A stretch of DNA of 64,000 nucleotides, taken from positions 26,929,027 to 26,993,026 of the forward strand of contig CM037865.1 in NCBI GenBank assembly GCA_021292105.1. The letters run 5' to 3'. The notes beneath the pieces were generated by a model that was not told where the DNA came from, searched no databases, and saw only the letters and a program-made list of their open reading frames with translations. Both the position numbers and the translations under genes were made by a program. This stretch comes from Anadara kagoshimensis (Eukaryota; Mollusca; Bivalvia; Arcoida; Arcidae). Positions 23,096-35,689 of this stretch are shown here, in pieces. The first letter of the stretch is position 1. Every line of letters starts with the position of its first letter.

Positions 23096-23574
23096 ATATT
23101 TAGATTTTATATCCTGCTATGAAGTATACTACACCCCCACAGAAGATTTATTTGTTACACATTTTATTTATATATTTACATTCATGATGTTTCATTGTAT
23201 TAAACTCTGTTTAAAACCAACTTAAGTTATAGTTTGCTAATGTGCCATCACACATCTCTTGCTTATGCCTATAGCTGTGACATCATTGATTGGCTGTTCC
23301 AGCAATTAGAATTGCATGTCATACACGGCAGTGTTTTATATTTATTTCAGGATTCAAAAACTAAAATAAGATTTTCAAAAATTGCGAAATGTAAATATAA
23401 CTATTGAACTGTCTAAAAATGATGTTTATAGTGCTATAACTTCCATTGCCGGGCAAAGCAAAATGAATAACACACGCTAACAATGGAGGGAATAGCACTA
23501 TTAACACCATTTCTAGGCAGTTCAATGGTTAATTGCATCAGTTATCCATCCTGTCATAGGTACGCTTTTGTTCA

Positions 23575-24385
23575 TGGCTCTTAAGTATTTTTATCCCCTG
23601 CCATTCAAAGAATGAAGGGGATATTAAATTTGAGTTTCTGCCCACCTGTCCTTCCATCTGTTCATGTCTCTAAAATATTGTCATCCCCTGCGATTCAAAG
23701 AATGAGGGGGATATTAAATTTGAGTTTCTGCCCACCCGTCCTTCCATCTGTTCATGTCTCTAAAATAGAATGAGGGGGGTATTAAATTTGAGTTTCTGCC
23801 CACCTGTCCTTCCATCTGTTCATGTCTCTAAAATATTTTCATCCCCTGCCATGAGGGGGGCCATGAGGGGGGCCATGAGGGGGATATAAAAATTTGAGTT
23901 TCTGCCCACCCGTCCTTCCATCTGTTCATGTCTCTAAAATATTTTCATCCCCTGCCATTCAAAGAATGAGGGGGGTATTAAATTTGAGTTTCTGCCCACT
24001 TGTCCTTCCATCTGTTCATGTCTCTAAAAATATTTTCATCCCCTGCCACTCAAAGAATGAGGGGGGTATTAAATTTGAGTTTCTGCCCACCCATCCTTCC
24101 ATCTGTTCATGTCTCTAAAATATTTCATCCCCTGCCATTCAAAGAATAAGGGGGGGGGGGGGGGTATTAAATTTGAGTTTCTGCCCACCCGTCCTTCCAT
24201 CTGTTCATGTCTCTAAAATATTTTCATCCCCTGCCACTCAAAGAATGAGGGGGGTATTAAATTTGAGTTTCTGCCCACCCATCCTTCCATCTGTTTATGT
24301 CTCTAAAATATTGTCATCCCCTGCCATTCAAAGAATGAGGGGGGTATTAAATTTGAGTTTCTGCCCACCCGTCCTTCCATCTGTC
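23575..24385 (+). repeat. ~90-bp tandem repeat, about 9 copies
   Basis: Units contain CATCCCCTGCCATTCAAAG, ATGAGGGGGATATTAAATT and GTCCTTCCATCTGTTCATG with a 90-bp step (23641, 23731). Some units are shortened or carry extended G-runs. 90 is divisible by 3, so the array is open in one frame; this does not indicate a gene. 37255-37470 resembles the unit plus the 24410-24590 downstream sequence, so the array probably grew inside an interspersed element. Confidence 0.9.
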
Positions 24386-24849
24386 TTTTTGTCTGTCCTT
24401 TCATCATTACAGATAATTCTTTTTTCCAGAGTTATTCTCCAAAGCTATTTAGCACTATATCATGAAACTTGATCCAAAGCATCAACATTGATAGGAGATG
24501 CACATATCATTGACCCGAGTTGGTTTGCTCATTTTCTTGAGAGCTATTGCCCTTTGAGCATGATTGCAAATCACAAAAAATTACCAACTGGTGGAGGAGT
24601 GAATTTTGCAGATACTTTGGTGTAACATTTCGGTTATGAGAACATATATGTTTGAGTTTTGTACAAATATTCCATGTTATTGTACATTTTCAGGATTTAA
24701 AGATCTGTGCAATAGGATTTCTGTAGCAAGTCTAGTGAATGTACAAGTTATCTTTAGTTTAGGAATGGCAGTAACACCTTCTTATAGTGTCCAGCAATAA
24801 CTTTGCCACCTGTCTGTAATACTTTTGTGTTCTTTAGAAGAGTAACATG

Positions 24850-25110
24850 AAATAATGATGTTTTACACATCAGTCAAGATTATTTAACATATCCAAGTGG
24901 TCAATTCTTTGATAGTGGAGGAAACTGGAGTACCTTGATAAACCTCCAATCTTTGATTTGGCAAGGGAACTGAAAACTTTCTTACACTAGGGATCTACCA
25001 GAATAAGATTTGAACTTAAGTAGTGACAGATACTACGATCTGTAAGCTTACACTTGTCCACCAAGTGGGAGACTAAGATCTGTAAGCTTACACTTGCCCA
25101 CCAAGTGGGA
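24850..25110 (-). repeat. SINE family B copy with a 43-bp local duplication
   Basis: Minus-strand B body (CAGTCAAGATTATT...GGAGGAAACTGGAGTACC). At its head end the block GATCTGTAAGCTTACACTTG..CCACCAAGTGGGAGA is present twice in tandem (about 25038 and 25078). Confidence 0.65.
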
Positions 25111-25340
25111 GATACTTTACCAGAGGAATAATTCATCATGCCAGTTTAGGTGTGTTTTACAGCTGCTAGTCCCATATTTATTAGTATCATTTTTAGTTAA
25201 GCGGATAATCCTTTATTCATCTAAGAAGTATTAAATAAATGATTTTCAATCAATATTTTTACAAGATGTTTCATCTTCCCTAATACTTATATCCATTCTT
25301 TATCATAATTACATGAATTTGTAAGCCATTACTGAAACAT

Positions 25341-26240
25341 AGCATCTTATAAATACATTGTCTTTGAAATCAGTATAGTGTAAAACATGGACTAGGTTAG
25401 ACTGGTCATTTGGAATAGATTCTCTGTTTTTTATCTTACCAAAACTTTTAGTACTCTATATAGAAAAGGCATCTTATATATATAGTATATTTAAGTATGC
25501 AAGGCAAAATGCCCATAGTACAATTCTAATTCAAATATAACATTTCAATGTGCGCACATATAATACATGTATAATACATATAACACACAAGATTATCAGT
25601 TTTGTGTAATCCGAACACTCATAACTGACTGAAGTTGAAGTTACTCCAAAGTTTTTAGAAAATTGTCTCGTTTTTTAAACGCCAGATATATGAATTTGGC
25701 ACAATTATACAGGATATATTCATCATCAATTTCGAATAAAGTTTGTATACTTCTAAATCTAGTGAAGTATTCTTCTATCTTACAAGTATTTCTGATGTCT
25801 TTATAAAGTTCACATTCAAACAAAAAATGGTTTTCATTTTCAATTATCAACATGTTGGATAATAAACAAAATTTACATACACGATTTTCCCTGTCAATAT
25901 GTCTAGCTCTACCTGCTTCAATCTCCGTATTGTCCTTATCTTCATAAAAAGATGAGTCATATGGTGGAATATAACAAAAACAAGACAAAATATCTCTATT
26001 ACTACCAAATAATTCACCCTTAAATAGCAATAGAAAAGGCATCTTATGAATACATTGTCTTAGGAATCAGCATAGTGTAAAACATGGACTAGGTTATGCT
26101 GGTCATTTAGAGTAGACTCCGAGTTTTTTAATCTTTATTTATAATTACCTAAGTTTTTAGTACATCAGAAGAGAGAAGGTATCTTATAAATTGTCTTTAA
26201 AATCAGCATAGCGTAAAACATGGACTAGATTAGACTGAGG
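25341..26240. repeat. diverged tandem repeat hosting the LINE insertion
   Basis: GTAAAACATGGACTAGRTTAGACTG-like blocks occur at about 25380, 26075 and 26213, each preceded by CATCTTATAAATACATTGTC. With the 0.55-kb LINE insertion removed, these are roughly 140-150 bp units in a row. Confidence 0.65.
25478..26029 (-). mobile_element. internally deleted LINE (endonuclease joined to C-terminal zinc region)
   Basis: The minus-strand frame read from 26042 to 25641 (133 residues) has two parts. Residues about 15-40 contain GSNRDILSCF and YIPPYDSSFYED, the AP-endonuclease strand and loop found in many LINEs (...CFxYIPPxxSxFY). Residues about 60-133 contain CKFC...ENEHFLFEC-like spacing (C-x2-C...H-x4-C) and a YNCAKFIYLAFKKRD tail, which match the region after the reverse transcriptase. 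The reverse transcriptase is absent and the join is in frame. The insert is flanked by an 18-bp direct repeat, ATAGAAAAGGCATCTTAT (25460-25477 and 26030-26047), as target-primed insertion leaves. The first few codons are therefore host sequence. Not a functional gene. Confidence 0.8.
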
Positions 26241-26249
26241 TTTTGGAGT

Positions 26250-27390
26250 GTACTGTTAGTATGGATTGTTGAGTATACTTTTGGGATGGAGATGTGACTT
26301 TGACCCTTTGACTGGACTCTTGTACATGACTTTTGGATTTTCCTAATGAATTGAATTCTTTGACAAGACTCATGGTTGATTAGACTCTGGATTAGAGTTA
26401 GTCCCTTGAGGTAGGTTTATACTATTTAATTCTTTGAATTGCCTTTAGACTATCAAAAACTTGGATAAAACAAATTTGAAAGACTTCAAATTTTGTGTGA
26501 TATTTCAATTCCTGACACAATGACTTTGGTGCACTTCTACTATGCAGTAAAATAGACCACTGTTCCAGATATTTAAAACACATTATTTTAGGTTGTACAA
26601 AATTATAGAGCAAATTATAGTATGGGTATATTCACATGGACTTGAATTTGGTGATGAATTTTAATTAAGAGATACTAAAATTAGTACAACCATACACGTG
26701 TCATCAGCTGTGTGTGGTTGATATTTAAACTGTGCGTCATAGTAAACAAAATGTTAATTAAATGTTTGTTGACGTACAGGAAGTTTTTGTCTCATTTGTC
26801 AAACCCATGTGGTTCTCCCTTTGATGATCAAGATGTTGAACCTGGCCATATTTTGACGATCGTGTTAATTAAACAAAATCTTACGTGTGCATCACTTGTA
26901 TTATTTACATTCATATCCAGCTCAGGTGTGAATAGGTATTTTTGTACTGATGGAAATTGCCAAGAACTGCAAGGTAATATAATTTGTGACAAATCTGTGC
27001 AAAGCAACACAACGCCTTGAAAATTAATTTTTAAGTACTGGATCTCTGAGAATTTCTGAATATTGAACACATTGAACCTTTGGATCTTAACATTAACTTT
27101 GGATTACCAAATTATAGTAGGGGTTGTTTGGAGAAATCATTTAATATTTTTTGTCCAGTAATTCAGGTACATAATTTTTTTTTCAATTTCGGTCAGGTAT
27201 TTACTTATTTGTATTATGTAAACAATATTTTTTCAGATAATTTTATTTTTGTGCAAAACATGGAGCAAAGTGTTCAGAATGAGAAATTTACTTGCCTGAA
27301 AATTTGATGATATAAACGGCCATTTTAAGGATTGGCGTTTAGTTTTTAATTGCTCATTAAGGTATAAACTGTCAAAGCAGGCTTGGGCAA
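26250..27390. other. no recognised gene
   Basis: Contains + strand open frames of 102 residues (26712-27020) and 75 residues (27080-27307). Neither shows a domain, conserved motif or clear splice signals. I treat them as chance frames. Confidence 0.35.
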
Positions 27391-27391
27391 A

Positions 27392-27442
27392 TCGTTAATC
27401 ACATTAATCACATTAATCACATTAATCACATTAATCACAAAT
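27392..27442 (+). repeat. 9-bp microsatellite
   Basis: About five perfect copies of TTAATCACA in a row. Confidence 0.9.
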
Positions 27443-28789
27443 CAGTTTATGGTTGATTTGACCCAGCCTGCTTTAACAATTCATACCTTGACGAAAGATT
27501 TTAAAAAAAATGTCAATCCCTTTCTGATGAGTTTCAACATTACATGTATTACGTTTCATATGCCATAGCCAAACTATTTACACTTTAACAGTTCATGGGA
27601 AATTAATGTCTGTGGTAGAAAAGAGGTTCATATATAGAGAAAAATACTTGGATTGTAAATATACATGCTACACTGTGAGATGTAGAAAACTTTGTTTAAA
27701 GCTTTTACTAAAGGTTTTTAAATGCTTTTTTTCAGGTTAGAGACTTGCAATCCCTGATCTCTTGTTTTATATATATATATATATAGACAATGAAAATTTG
27801 CGAAAAACAAAGAATATTATTTTATTAAACTTTTTGCTCCGAAACTTAACCGGAAATAGTGTTTACTACTTAGTAACACTATTATGACGTCACAATATTA
27901 TTCTATCTGAAGAGCCACTATGGCTGAAAGCGCTAATAGAATACAAGTTAATTTTACATAGAAAATGTGTCATTTTGACTTAAACTTTAATATATATATA
28001 TATATATAACTATAAACTATTATAATTCTTTCATATTTTTTATGGCAGCCAAGGACTTTGTTTTAGTATGGGATGTACAAGGTATGTTTACAGGCATGTT
28101 GTTGCTGTTGTTGTGTAACTTCCACCATTGTCTGGTGAACCCTAGATTTCTCTAGATGGAATACTGCATAAATGAATATCTTTTAGATTAGATGGATGTA
28201 TGTATCAGGGTTTCATCAATGTATCTATAGATTTTACACTCAATACTTATACTCATGTTCGATTTAACATCCAGGCCCACAGCAGTCCGAGACTGACAAC
28301 TTTTGGGAAAGACTAGTTACTTTTTCGATTCTCCCAGATACATGTACCACAATAGAAAATGTTGAAATTATGAGACTAGAACTGGTAGGAAATTTTGTCT
28401 TATTTCCAACACTATGTTATACTTTATTGTTGGCAACATCTTTAGAGGTCAAGAAAAAAAATGTTTTTCAGTTTCACCTCTAAACATTAGGTTTAAAGCA
28501 GGCAAATATTATTTATTTATTTATTTATTTATTTATCTGTTCAAATATGAAAAAACTTTACAGTAGGCCTAAAAAATAAAGAGTAGGTAGTGTATGCAGA
28601 AACACACATTTTTTTCTTGGCCCTATGCAAAAAGCGCCATATATTACCTTTATTACGGCTGTTGAAGCAATTTATCAATAGTATATATACATGTACATGT
28701 ACATTTTATTGAATTATTCTGGTGAAAAGAAACTTGTTTTGTTAATAGAATGAAATCAGAGATAATGTAAGCTTTTAAATCATGTAAAT
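27443..28789. other. no recognised gene; simple repeats
   Basis: Holds two short (TA)n tracts (27765-27785, about 27990-28008), a (TTTA)n tract at 28505-28533 and a small hairpin around 27862 (TAGTGTTTACTACTTAGTAACACTA). No exon seen. Confidence 0.45.
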
Positions 28790-30024
28790 CAGGGCTCTCA
28801 AGTACTGAAACTTCAAATGCAGGTCATGACCTGCATTGATTTCACAAATGCAGGTCACTGCGCGGACGGACTTTTCCAAGCTTAACAAAATCAATAATTA
28901 GACTTTATACATTTTATTTTCCAAAAAACAATAGATATGTTTGTGCATGATAATGCCAATACTTCTTTTTCTTGCCTTCTCTATTTTCAATGTTATATTC
29001 ATGGCAAACTGTTTTTGCCCTTCTCAGTACCTTATCACTTGGTTCATAATTGAAACATAATTCATCAGAATTGTATTTACAACTTAACAGTGAATTTATT
29101 GTGTCCTGATAGACTAGCTCTAAATTCTGTAAAAATATGTTTGACATGAGAGAATAGTCTTTCACAGTCTGAATTACTGTTTGGTAAAATCAAAAACACT
29201 TTTAAATAATATTTACAAAATGGTCATAAGATTGAAAAACTATACCCACTGACTGCATGTTTACTAAAACTATTTTTTTTCATTTTATTTCACTCTGTTT
29301 ATTGTTAAAAGTGCATAAGTACTTTATAATAAGCTTCTGATATTTTTCATGTCATAGTTGAGCAGGACATTTTTTAAATAAATGAATAATTAAAACAAAT
29401 TGTTTGAAAATAAACTAAAAGATAAATAAAATTATGTTGTTTAATATCATAATGATGAATGAATCAAATACAACATATTCTAGAATAGTGCCAGTCTTTT
29501 CTAAATATAGACTGATAGATTGCTGTTTGAGTTATCTCCCTTTTGTAAACACATGGCAGAACTGACAGATGCACCACTGTGACACTGTCACTTTCCAGCA
29601 ATGATTTTCACTATTTAACATCATGCAATCGGATAATGCTTTTATTTATGGATTATTTCATGAAAAAGGAACATTCTAAGTGAGTCTGTTATATTATTAA
29701 AGTTCTATTTAAAAAATCGAAGTGCAGTTTATATACACTATATACCCGATATACACAGGTGTTAATCCAGTACCTGTGCTGCTTATTTAACCATGACTGA
29801 TCCATCACACGTGGATAGATTAATTAGTGTCTATACTCAAACAATCATTGCCCAGGGACTTGAAAATTCGAGTAATTACGGATTACTTTACGCAAGACTT
29901 CGCACTTCAGGATTCCCGGGTCATATGAAAATTTGCGGGTGATAAAATGGGTGCGGGTGTTATGCGGATCATGGTCTTAAATTCCGGGTGTGACCCGCCT
30001 GATCCGGGTGACTTGAGAGCCCTG
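28790..30024. mobile_element. hAT-type element (family CAGGGCTCTCAAGT), long copy
   Basis: Left end CAGGGCTCTCAAGTACTGAAAC, right end GTGACTTGAGAGCCCTG. GTAAAT lies next to both ends, consistent with an eroded 8-bp duplication. Subterminal ATGCAGGTCA / TGACCCGC words resemble the short copy at 31022. 1235 bp; open frames inside (up to 83 residues) show no transposase motif. Confidence 0.75.
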
Positions 30025-30331
30025 GTAAATTGCATAATAAGTTATTGTTTTGGTCCATCAAACGATTTAAGGACATTTTATAGAATTTTAAAATTTTTTT
30101 TATCTTGTTCATTTTTAATGTTTTCGAAATAGTTTTTTAAGAAATTCAGTTTTTAAAAGTTAAAAATGGATTTGTATATTGGTTACTCAATCCTAATAGC
30201 AAATATAAATTATGTATAACACAGTTTTGTTTACTGTGTTTCTAGATGGAGATAAGAACTCCAATTTGCAGTACATACAATGTAAATGTAGTACAACATT
30301 ATTGTATTAAAATGATCAATAGTAATAGTGG

Positions 30332-30590
30332 AAGCCTGTAGCTCAGTTGGTAAAGCGTCAGACTCTAGACCAATTGAGGGCCGTGGGTTTGAATCCCAAC
30401 GAAGGCATGTTATGACCTTAGGCAAATTAATTAATTCCTCATAGTTGTTGACCTACCTAGTGTCAGAATAATAGACTGATGCTACTGAAACCTCTACAAC
30501 TGCTGTTTTGGTGAGCTAGCACCTTAAAGTTACCCAGAGTGCTGGCTAGTACAAAGCAGATACCAGTATATGCATACTACACACTGACAG
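30332..30590 (+). repeat. SINE family C, tRNA-headed
   Basis: GCCTGTAGCTCAGTTGGTAAAG (A box) and GGGTTTGAATCCCAA (B box) sit in a 73-base tRNA-like head. The anticodon arm does not pair, so it is not a tRNA gene. The body contains GTGAGCTAGCACCTTAAAGTT and TAGTACAAAGCAGA, shared with 51655-51862. Confidence 0.75.
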
Positions 30591-30722
30591 TCATAATCAT
30601 AGCGTAATCTGACTGTCAATTTATCACCACAGTGCAAAGATAAAAAATGTGGCCATGCAAGTCTGTGCTTTACTAAAGTGTCTTATATAGTGGAAAAATG
30701 AAAAGATAAAAAATTTTGTATT

Positions 30723-30723
30723 G

Positions 30724-30755
<32 letters not shown>

Positions 30756-30778
30756 GTCTCTCTCTCTCTCTCTCTGTC
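30723..30778 (+). repeat. (CT)n microsatellite
   Basis: A nearly pure CT tract with a few TT and GT interruptions. Confidence 0.95.
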
Positions 30779-31021
30779 ATATTGAATGGCAGCTTGTTTT
30801 TTGTTATATATTTACAAAGAATTAAATAATTGTTACCATTTTGTATAAGTTAGATATTAAATATTGGTCTCGTTTATAGATACATTGATGATACAATGAA
30901 ACCTGGATGTAATGCATGGTATACCTTATTTTCTTGCACCTCAAATAAGATACTCATGGAAGCATTAATTTTAGACTTACCAGTGCTTCAGGAGATCCAT
31001 GAGATTTATGCTAATTCAATT

Positions 31022-31371
31022 CAGGGCTCTCAACTAATGAAACCTGCATAAAACCCTTCGTATGCAGGTCATAATGCTGTCAGACTTTTTTCAAGCTTAT
31101 TTTTATTCTTATTTTTATCACTTCATGTTTTAAAAGTCATATGCAAGTGGGCAAAAAATGTGTTGCCTTTTTTTTTAAATTAAAAATTGAGTAACTCCAA
31201 TCTCCAATTTTTGGATGTTAGTCTTGGTCTAAAAAATCTAAAATGAAAAATTATTTCAGAAATCTTGGTCATACTGCCAAATGCGGGACCCAGTGGGTGA
31301 TTTTTTTTGTGCGGGTCATGTACCAAATTTGCGCATGTAACCCATGCATTCCCGGTCACTTGAGAGCCCTG
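31022..31371. mobile_element. hAT-type element (family CAGGGCTCTCAAGT), short copy
   Basis: Starts CAGGGCTCTCAACT and ends CACTTGAGAGCCCTG. It is flanked by ATTCAATT (left) and TTTCAATT (right), an 8-bp target duplication with one mismatch. 350 bp: an internally deleted version of the element at 28790-30024. Confidence 0.85.
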
Positions 31372-31379
31372 TTTCAATT

Positions 31380-33361
31380 ACATGTGACTTTACTCAAGTT
31401 ATATTTTGAGCTAAAATTTGTACATGCTACAGAAATTCTTTAAAGTAACAACACTATAGATACATTATCTGGAACTCCAAGTTCCAGTTTCAAGTTCAAA
31501 GTTCCAGATAGGCTAAATGCTAATTTTTTTGCTTTGGTTTATTTAAATAAGTGTAATAAAGGAGTATCATGCCTTCAATGACATTACATCCTGAAAACAT
31601 TTTATTATGTGTCATTTGTTGATGATGCAAAAGTTGTTCGCATACTGCATGAGTACAAAAAAATTAAAAATTCTAAAAAAAATATATATTTGTATTTTCT
31701 GGTGCAAGAAAAAAACAATCACTAGTTGTGGTGCCAGATAGGGAAATTGCAACCAGTGTTTTAATATTTTTTTACTCCAGAACTCGAGAAGCCACATTCT
31801 GGAGTAACTATAATATTATAACTCTGATCAGGATTTCCCTGTACAAGGTACCACAAGTAGAGATGGATTCTTTTTAGTCTTTGAACAACCTCAATAGATC
31901 TTTTAGTTTTACGTGTTCTCTGGTAGCTGTTCTTGTTTTATTGTCTTTGATCTTATCTTAGTCTTATTTCCTTCTTGTCTTATTTCTTGTCTTATTTGAG
32001 TCATAAAAATAGATGTTAAAAACGATACATTGATTCCTAAAACTGGAACTGTTATATACATCTGAATTTTGTTCATGTTAAATTCACATGAACAAAATTT
32101 GGCGGTGAAGTGAGTATAAGATTGCTATATAGAACCTGATCTTTTGATACACAGTACTATACCTGTTACCCGTGTTCAATCCAGTAATCTAGTGGGTGTG
32201 GCCTCCTTTTCCCAGGCCTTGAAGAAAGGAAACCAAAAAAAAAAAAAAAAAACCAGGGGCAATTAATGTTTTTAAAAAATGGGTTAGTGTAATAACATTA
32301 CTTGATGCAAAGATCAGTATTAAGTTGGAGATAGAATATAAAGATAAAAAAAAGGTATAAAACTGCACTGATTAATTTAAAATCCAACTAAAACTAAAAG
32401 ATTGGCCAGGGTTGGCCCACAGACAATATTTTTGTGGAATATAATTTTAATTTTGGGGTAAGTGGCACAGGGGTCACTTTTTGATGAAACACTGGGAGGG
32501 CTTCATTTAAACAGGATGGTTTTAGTCTCAGGTTTCAAGTTTGTAATAGAGGAATAACTATTGTTTTGCGTACACTGATGTGAGAGTTGCCTCCCTTTGG
32601 AAGAGTCCTGTTATTGGGGGGATGGGTACTAGTACTGCACATTAGTAGATGTTGTAGCTCTTTATATTTTTTCGTTTACTTTTAGTTAAGGTTATCAGAT
32701 GTAGACCTTGCACTCTGTTTTAGTTTATAGTCACTCAAGGTAATAACATCATTGTTGGAATTTCGCATTTAAAAATATTTCTGATTGTTGTGCTCTAAAC
32801 TTTTTTTCAAACTTTTCTTGGAATGCATTTATTTTAACTTACTACTATTTTCCCTTCTATATTTTTAGATTTCCTTAAATATGGACTTTTTATATATATA
32901 GATTTTATATTCATGTTGGTGGATATTATCTTTTTTTCCAAGCATGTTTGCAACTTTCTCGGCAAACCTAATTCATTATACGTTTAAATTGGGCTATTTG
33001 AAATAGTTTTTTTTTATTGTTTTTTTTTATATAAAAAAAAATGCCAAAAGATTGTAATGAAGTCTCAGGTCATCCTCAACGTTGGTGGCGTTTGACATAT
33101 TCGCATGTAACAGAATATATTTACAATATGACTGTATCTCTCTTTGATGAAATATGCAGAAGCAACCCATGAAAGACAATTGGGATCATGACCCTTGATG
33201 TGTATCAATTTTCCTGCAATATTACGTCATGTCCCACACAGTAGGTCACGTGGTCATGAGAGATATGCCGATCTCTCATGGGTAAAAACCCTATCTCGCA
33301 CAGATATGGAAGAAATAGCGAAAATTTACATAATATTTACTAAAAGAAAGAATTGTAAATA
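31380..33361. other. no recognised gene
   Basis: AT-rich with homopolymers (A-run at 32237-32252). A perfect 14-bp hairpin (AATTTTGTTCATGT / ACATGAACAAAATT) lies at 32065-32099. No exon or named repeat recognised. Confidence 0.4.
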
Positions 33362-33523
33362 TAAGAAATGACATTTCTGCTCATGGTATTTCAAGGGGTA
33401 ATGCAAGATAGTGTGGTGCGTGCCAAATTCAAAATGAAGGGCTTTGCCCTTCATTGAATTTGGCACGCGCCGCACTATCTTGCATTACTCCTTGAAATAC
33501 CATGATCAGAATGTCATTTCTTA
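33362..33523. mobile_element. fold-back element, 162 bp
   Basis: Almost perfect palindrome: TAAGAAATGACATTTCTG pairs with the end of the right arm, and CAAGATAGTG(T/C)GG...GCGTGCCAAATTC with its complement. The spacer near 33441 is very short. No coding capacity. Confidence 0.85.
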
Positions 33524-34793
33524 AATAAACTGAGTTCCATTGTGATAAATTCGTTAATACTATAAGTATAAGTTTTGATATCTGGGGATTTTCAGAATAC
33601 GAACCTCTATATGTCACGATTCTCACGAGACCTGATCTATGACACAATGATTTATAACATGGCATTGATTTTTTTTGGACTCTGTTTTCTTGACATCATT
33701 TTAAAATGTCATTATCATGTAATAACCGTTATCTGTCCAACAGTTACATACTGTAATTAATTCTACAGAGATTTGCTGCGGGCATCGGAATTTGTCTTTA
33801 ATTGGTTTTGATCGGTACTTGACTTCCGCTGCCATCAGCGTTTTATGTTCTGCTGACTGATACAAAGTATCTTCTCAATATTCACTTAGGCTGTAAGTTA
33901 TTTATATAAATGACAGTAAAACCTGTCTTAACAGAACAGCTTTAGAGTTGAAGATTTTTTCTGTGGATCAGACCAAATGCTGATTTTTATCTAAATTCTT
34001 CTCTTTATATAAAAGAATATAAAAAGTGTAAAAAAAAAAAATCACTTTTATTTATTATGTTTCCCTAAGGGAAAGCATATACCAGTATGTCTATCCCATA
34101 CATTTTACATGCGTCCATGACAGTATCTATGTGTCAGTCTATCATGATTTTGTCTGGAGCATAACTCAAAACCTTTATAAAATATCAGCTTGAAACAATG
34201 AGCAAAAGTACAGTGACCAAGAACCATAACTCTATTTTGCATAATTTAAGAGTTATTGCCCTTTGCAAAGTTTTATTAAAACAAAAATATTTGAATTAAG
34301 AAACAGCCATTCTACAACTAGAATTTGTTCGCGGAGCATCCATTGGTTCTTTGATTCTTTTATTTAAAAAAAGAAATAAAAAATTTCTGTGAAGGTTTAA
34401 GTGTTGTTTTAATACAAAGTATGATGTCTATGGAACACTGGGTTTTTGAAAAACAGTTTCGGGTTTTAATAAGAATTAAAGATTCTAAGTATCAATTTAC
34501 CACAAAAACAGTTAACATTTCTGAAGCAAAAAAGGCCCTATATAGAACAATCAAATAGTAAGGAAGAAAACAGATTTTAAATTCAATTTATATCTACTTT
34601 TATAAAGACATGACTTTTGTGTTTTAACAATTTCTCTGCAACTATTGGGGTAATTTCACATTTATTACTTCATTGTATTTTTCTATAACCCAATGTTAAA
34701 AAATATAACAAAAAGTGAAAATCTGATTTGTTTACCATTACGGGTAAATATATTTGCATATGGATGGTCATTTGTCTGTTTAGAAATTTAGTA
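33524..34793. other. no recognised gene; repeat scraps
   Basis: 33910-33960 carries ACAGTAAAACCTGTC, one end of a TA-flanked MITE. 34055-34265 (TTTCCCTAAGGGAAAGCATATACC...) looks like an interspersed repeat of the class seen at 24410 and 37320. No exon recognised. Confidence 0.4.
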
Positions 34794-34964
34794 CAGTCAA
34801 ACCTGTCTATAAAGACCACCCAAAGGAACTAGTAAAAGGTGGACAGGTGGCCTTTATATACAGATTCAAATATTATGAATAAAGAACAATTGGGATACAA
34901 TTCTACTGGCCTTTTTAAGCAGGTGGACCTTATATAGAGGTGGCCTTTAAGGCAGGTTGGACTG
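34794..34964. mobile_element. TA-flanked MITE family 2, copy 1
   Basis: Starts CAGTCAAACCTGTCTATAAAG and ends GGCAGGTTGGACTG, with TA on both sides. Shares GAACAATTGGGATA and CTTATATAGAGGTGGCCTTTA with copies at 56197, 58106 and 60657. Confidence 0.85.
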
Positions 34965-35232
34965 TACATATAGTGTACCATTTTGCATGTGTATAATTAT
35001 GTGACATTTCTCTGTTAATGCTTGTGTTGTAATAGTGTTTTTTTGTACAGACTGTAATCTTTCCTCCTATTTGAATTTTTCTTGCATCCTATGCATGAAT
35101 AGCTTGTTAAAAAGTATAAAAATGGTATATAATTCCAAAATTCATATACTAGATTCTTAATTACTTTCTTATATATTTTTTAAACAATTTTTTAAGTTTT
35201 CTTAAAATGAACTTTGAGCCATGAGTAAAAAA

Positions 35233-35420
35233 TAGAGTAGAGTTATGGTATTTTAAACCCCAGTCAAGATTCTTTCATGTATCTTGTGGTGGTCTGTTCA
35301 TGGATGGTGGAGGAAACCAGAATGCTTGGAGAAAATCATTGACTTTTACAAGCGAGTTAACAAACGTTTTCACACTAGGATGTGCCCCTAGTAGGATTAG
35401 AAAATCTGCAAAAGTATTCA
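35233..35420 (-). repeat. SINE family B copy
   Basis: CCCCAGTCAAGATTCTTTC...TGGATGGTGGAGGAAACCAG...CACACTAGGATG, in the same order as the other minus-strand B copies. Confidence 0.65.
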
Positions 35421-35689
35421 TATACCGTTTCATGTCCACACTCAGGACTTGGAAATTTTCTGAGATGATTTTTCATCTCCTGTCCATACAAAAAAAAAGC
35501 TGTAAAAAGCTCATTACCAGAATAGTTCTTCAGATGAGACTCAAAACCGAGGTCAAAAAAGAGTAGGCTACCTGTGGCCGCTACAGAGGACTCTAACAAC
35601 TAGAAGCGAATTAAACAGCCTGAGCAACAAGATAAGAAGATAGAATAGTTTACCACTGCCATACCTCTCTTTTTCCAAGTTCTCAACAT

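Noticed and set aside
23894-24472. Two + strand frames with repeated SFCPPVLPSVHVSK
   Set aside because: They are the 90-bp tandem repeat read in the one frame it leaves open; no coding signal.
30332-30405. tRNA gene
   Set aside because: A and B boxes are good, but the anticodon arm does not pair and a SINE body follows. The same head-plus-body arrangement occurs in other SINE copies in the window.
30231-30425. 64-residue minus-strand frame containing RWDSNPRPSIGLESDALP
   Set aside because: This string is the well-known spurious translation of tRNA-like SINE heads, not a protein.
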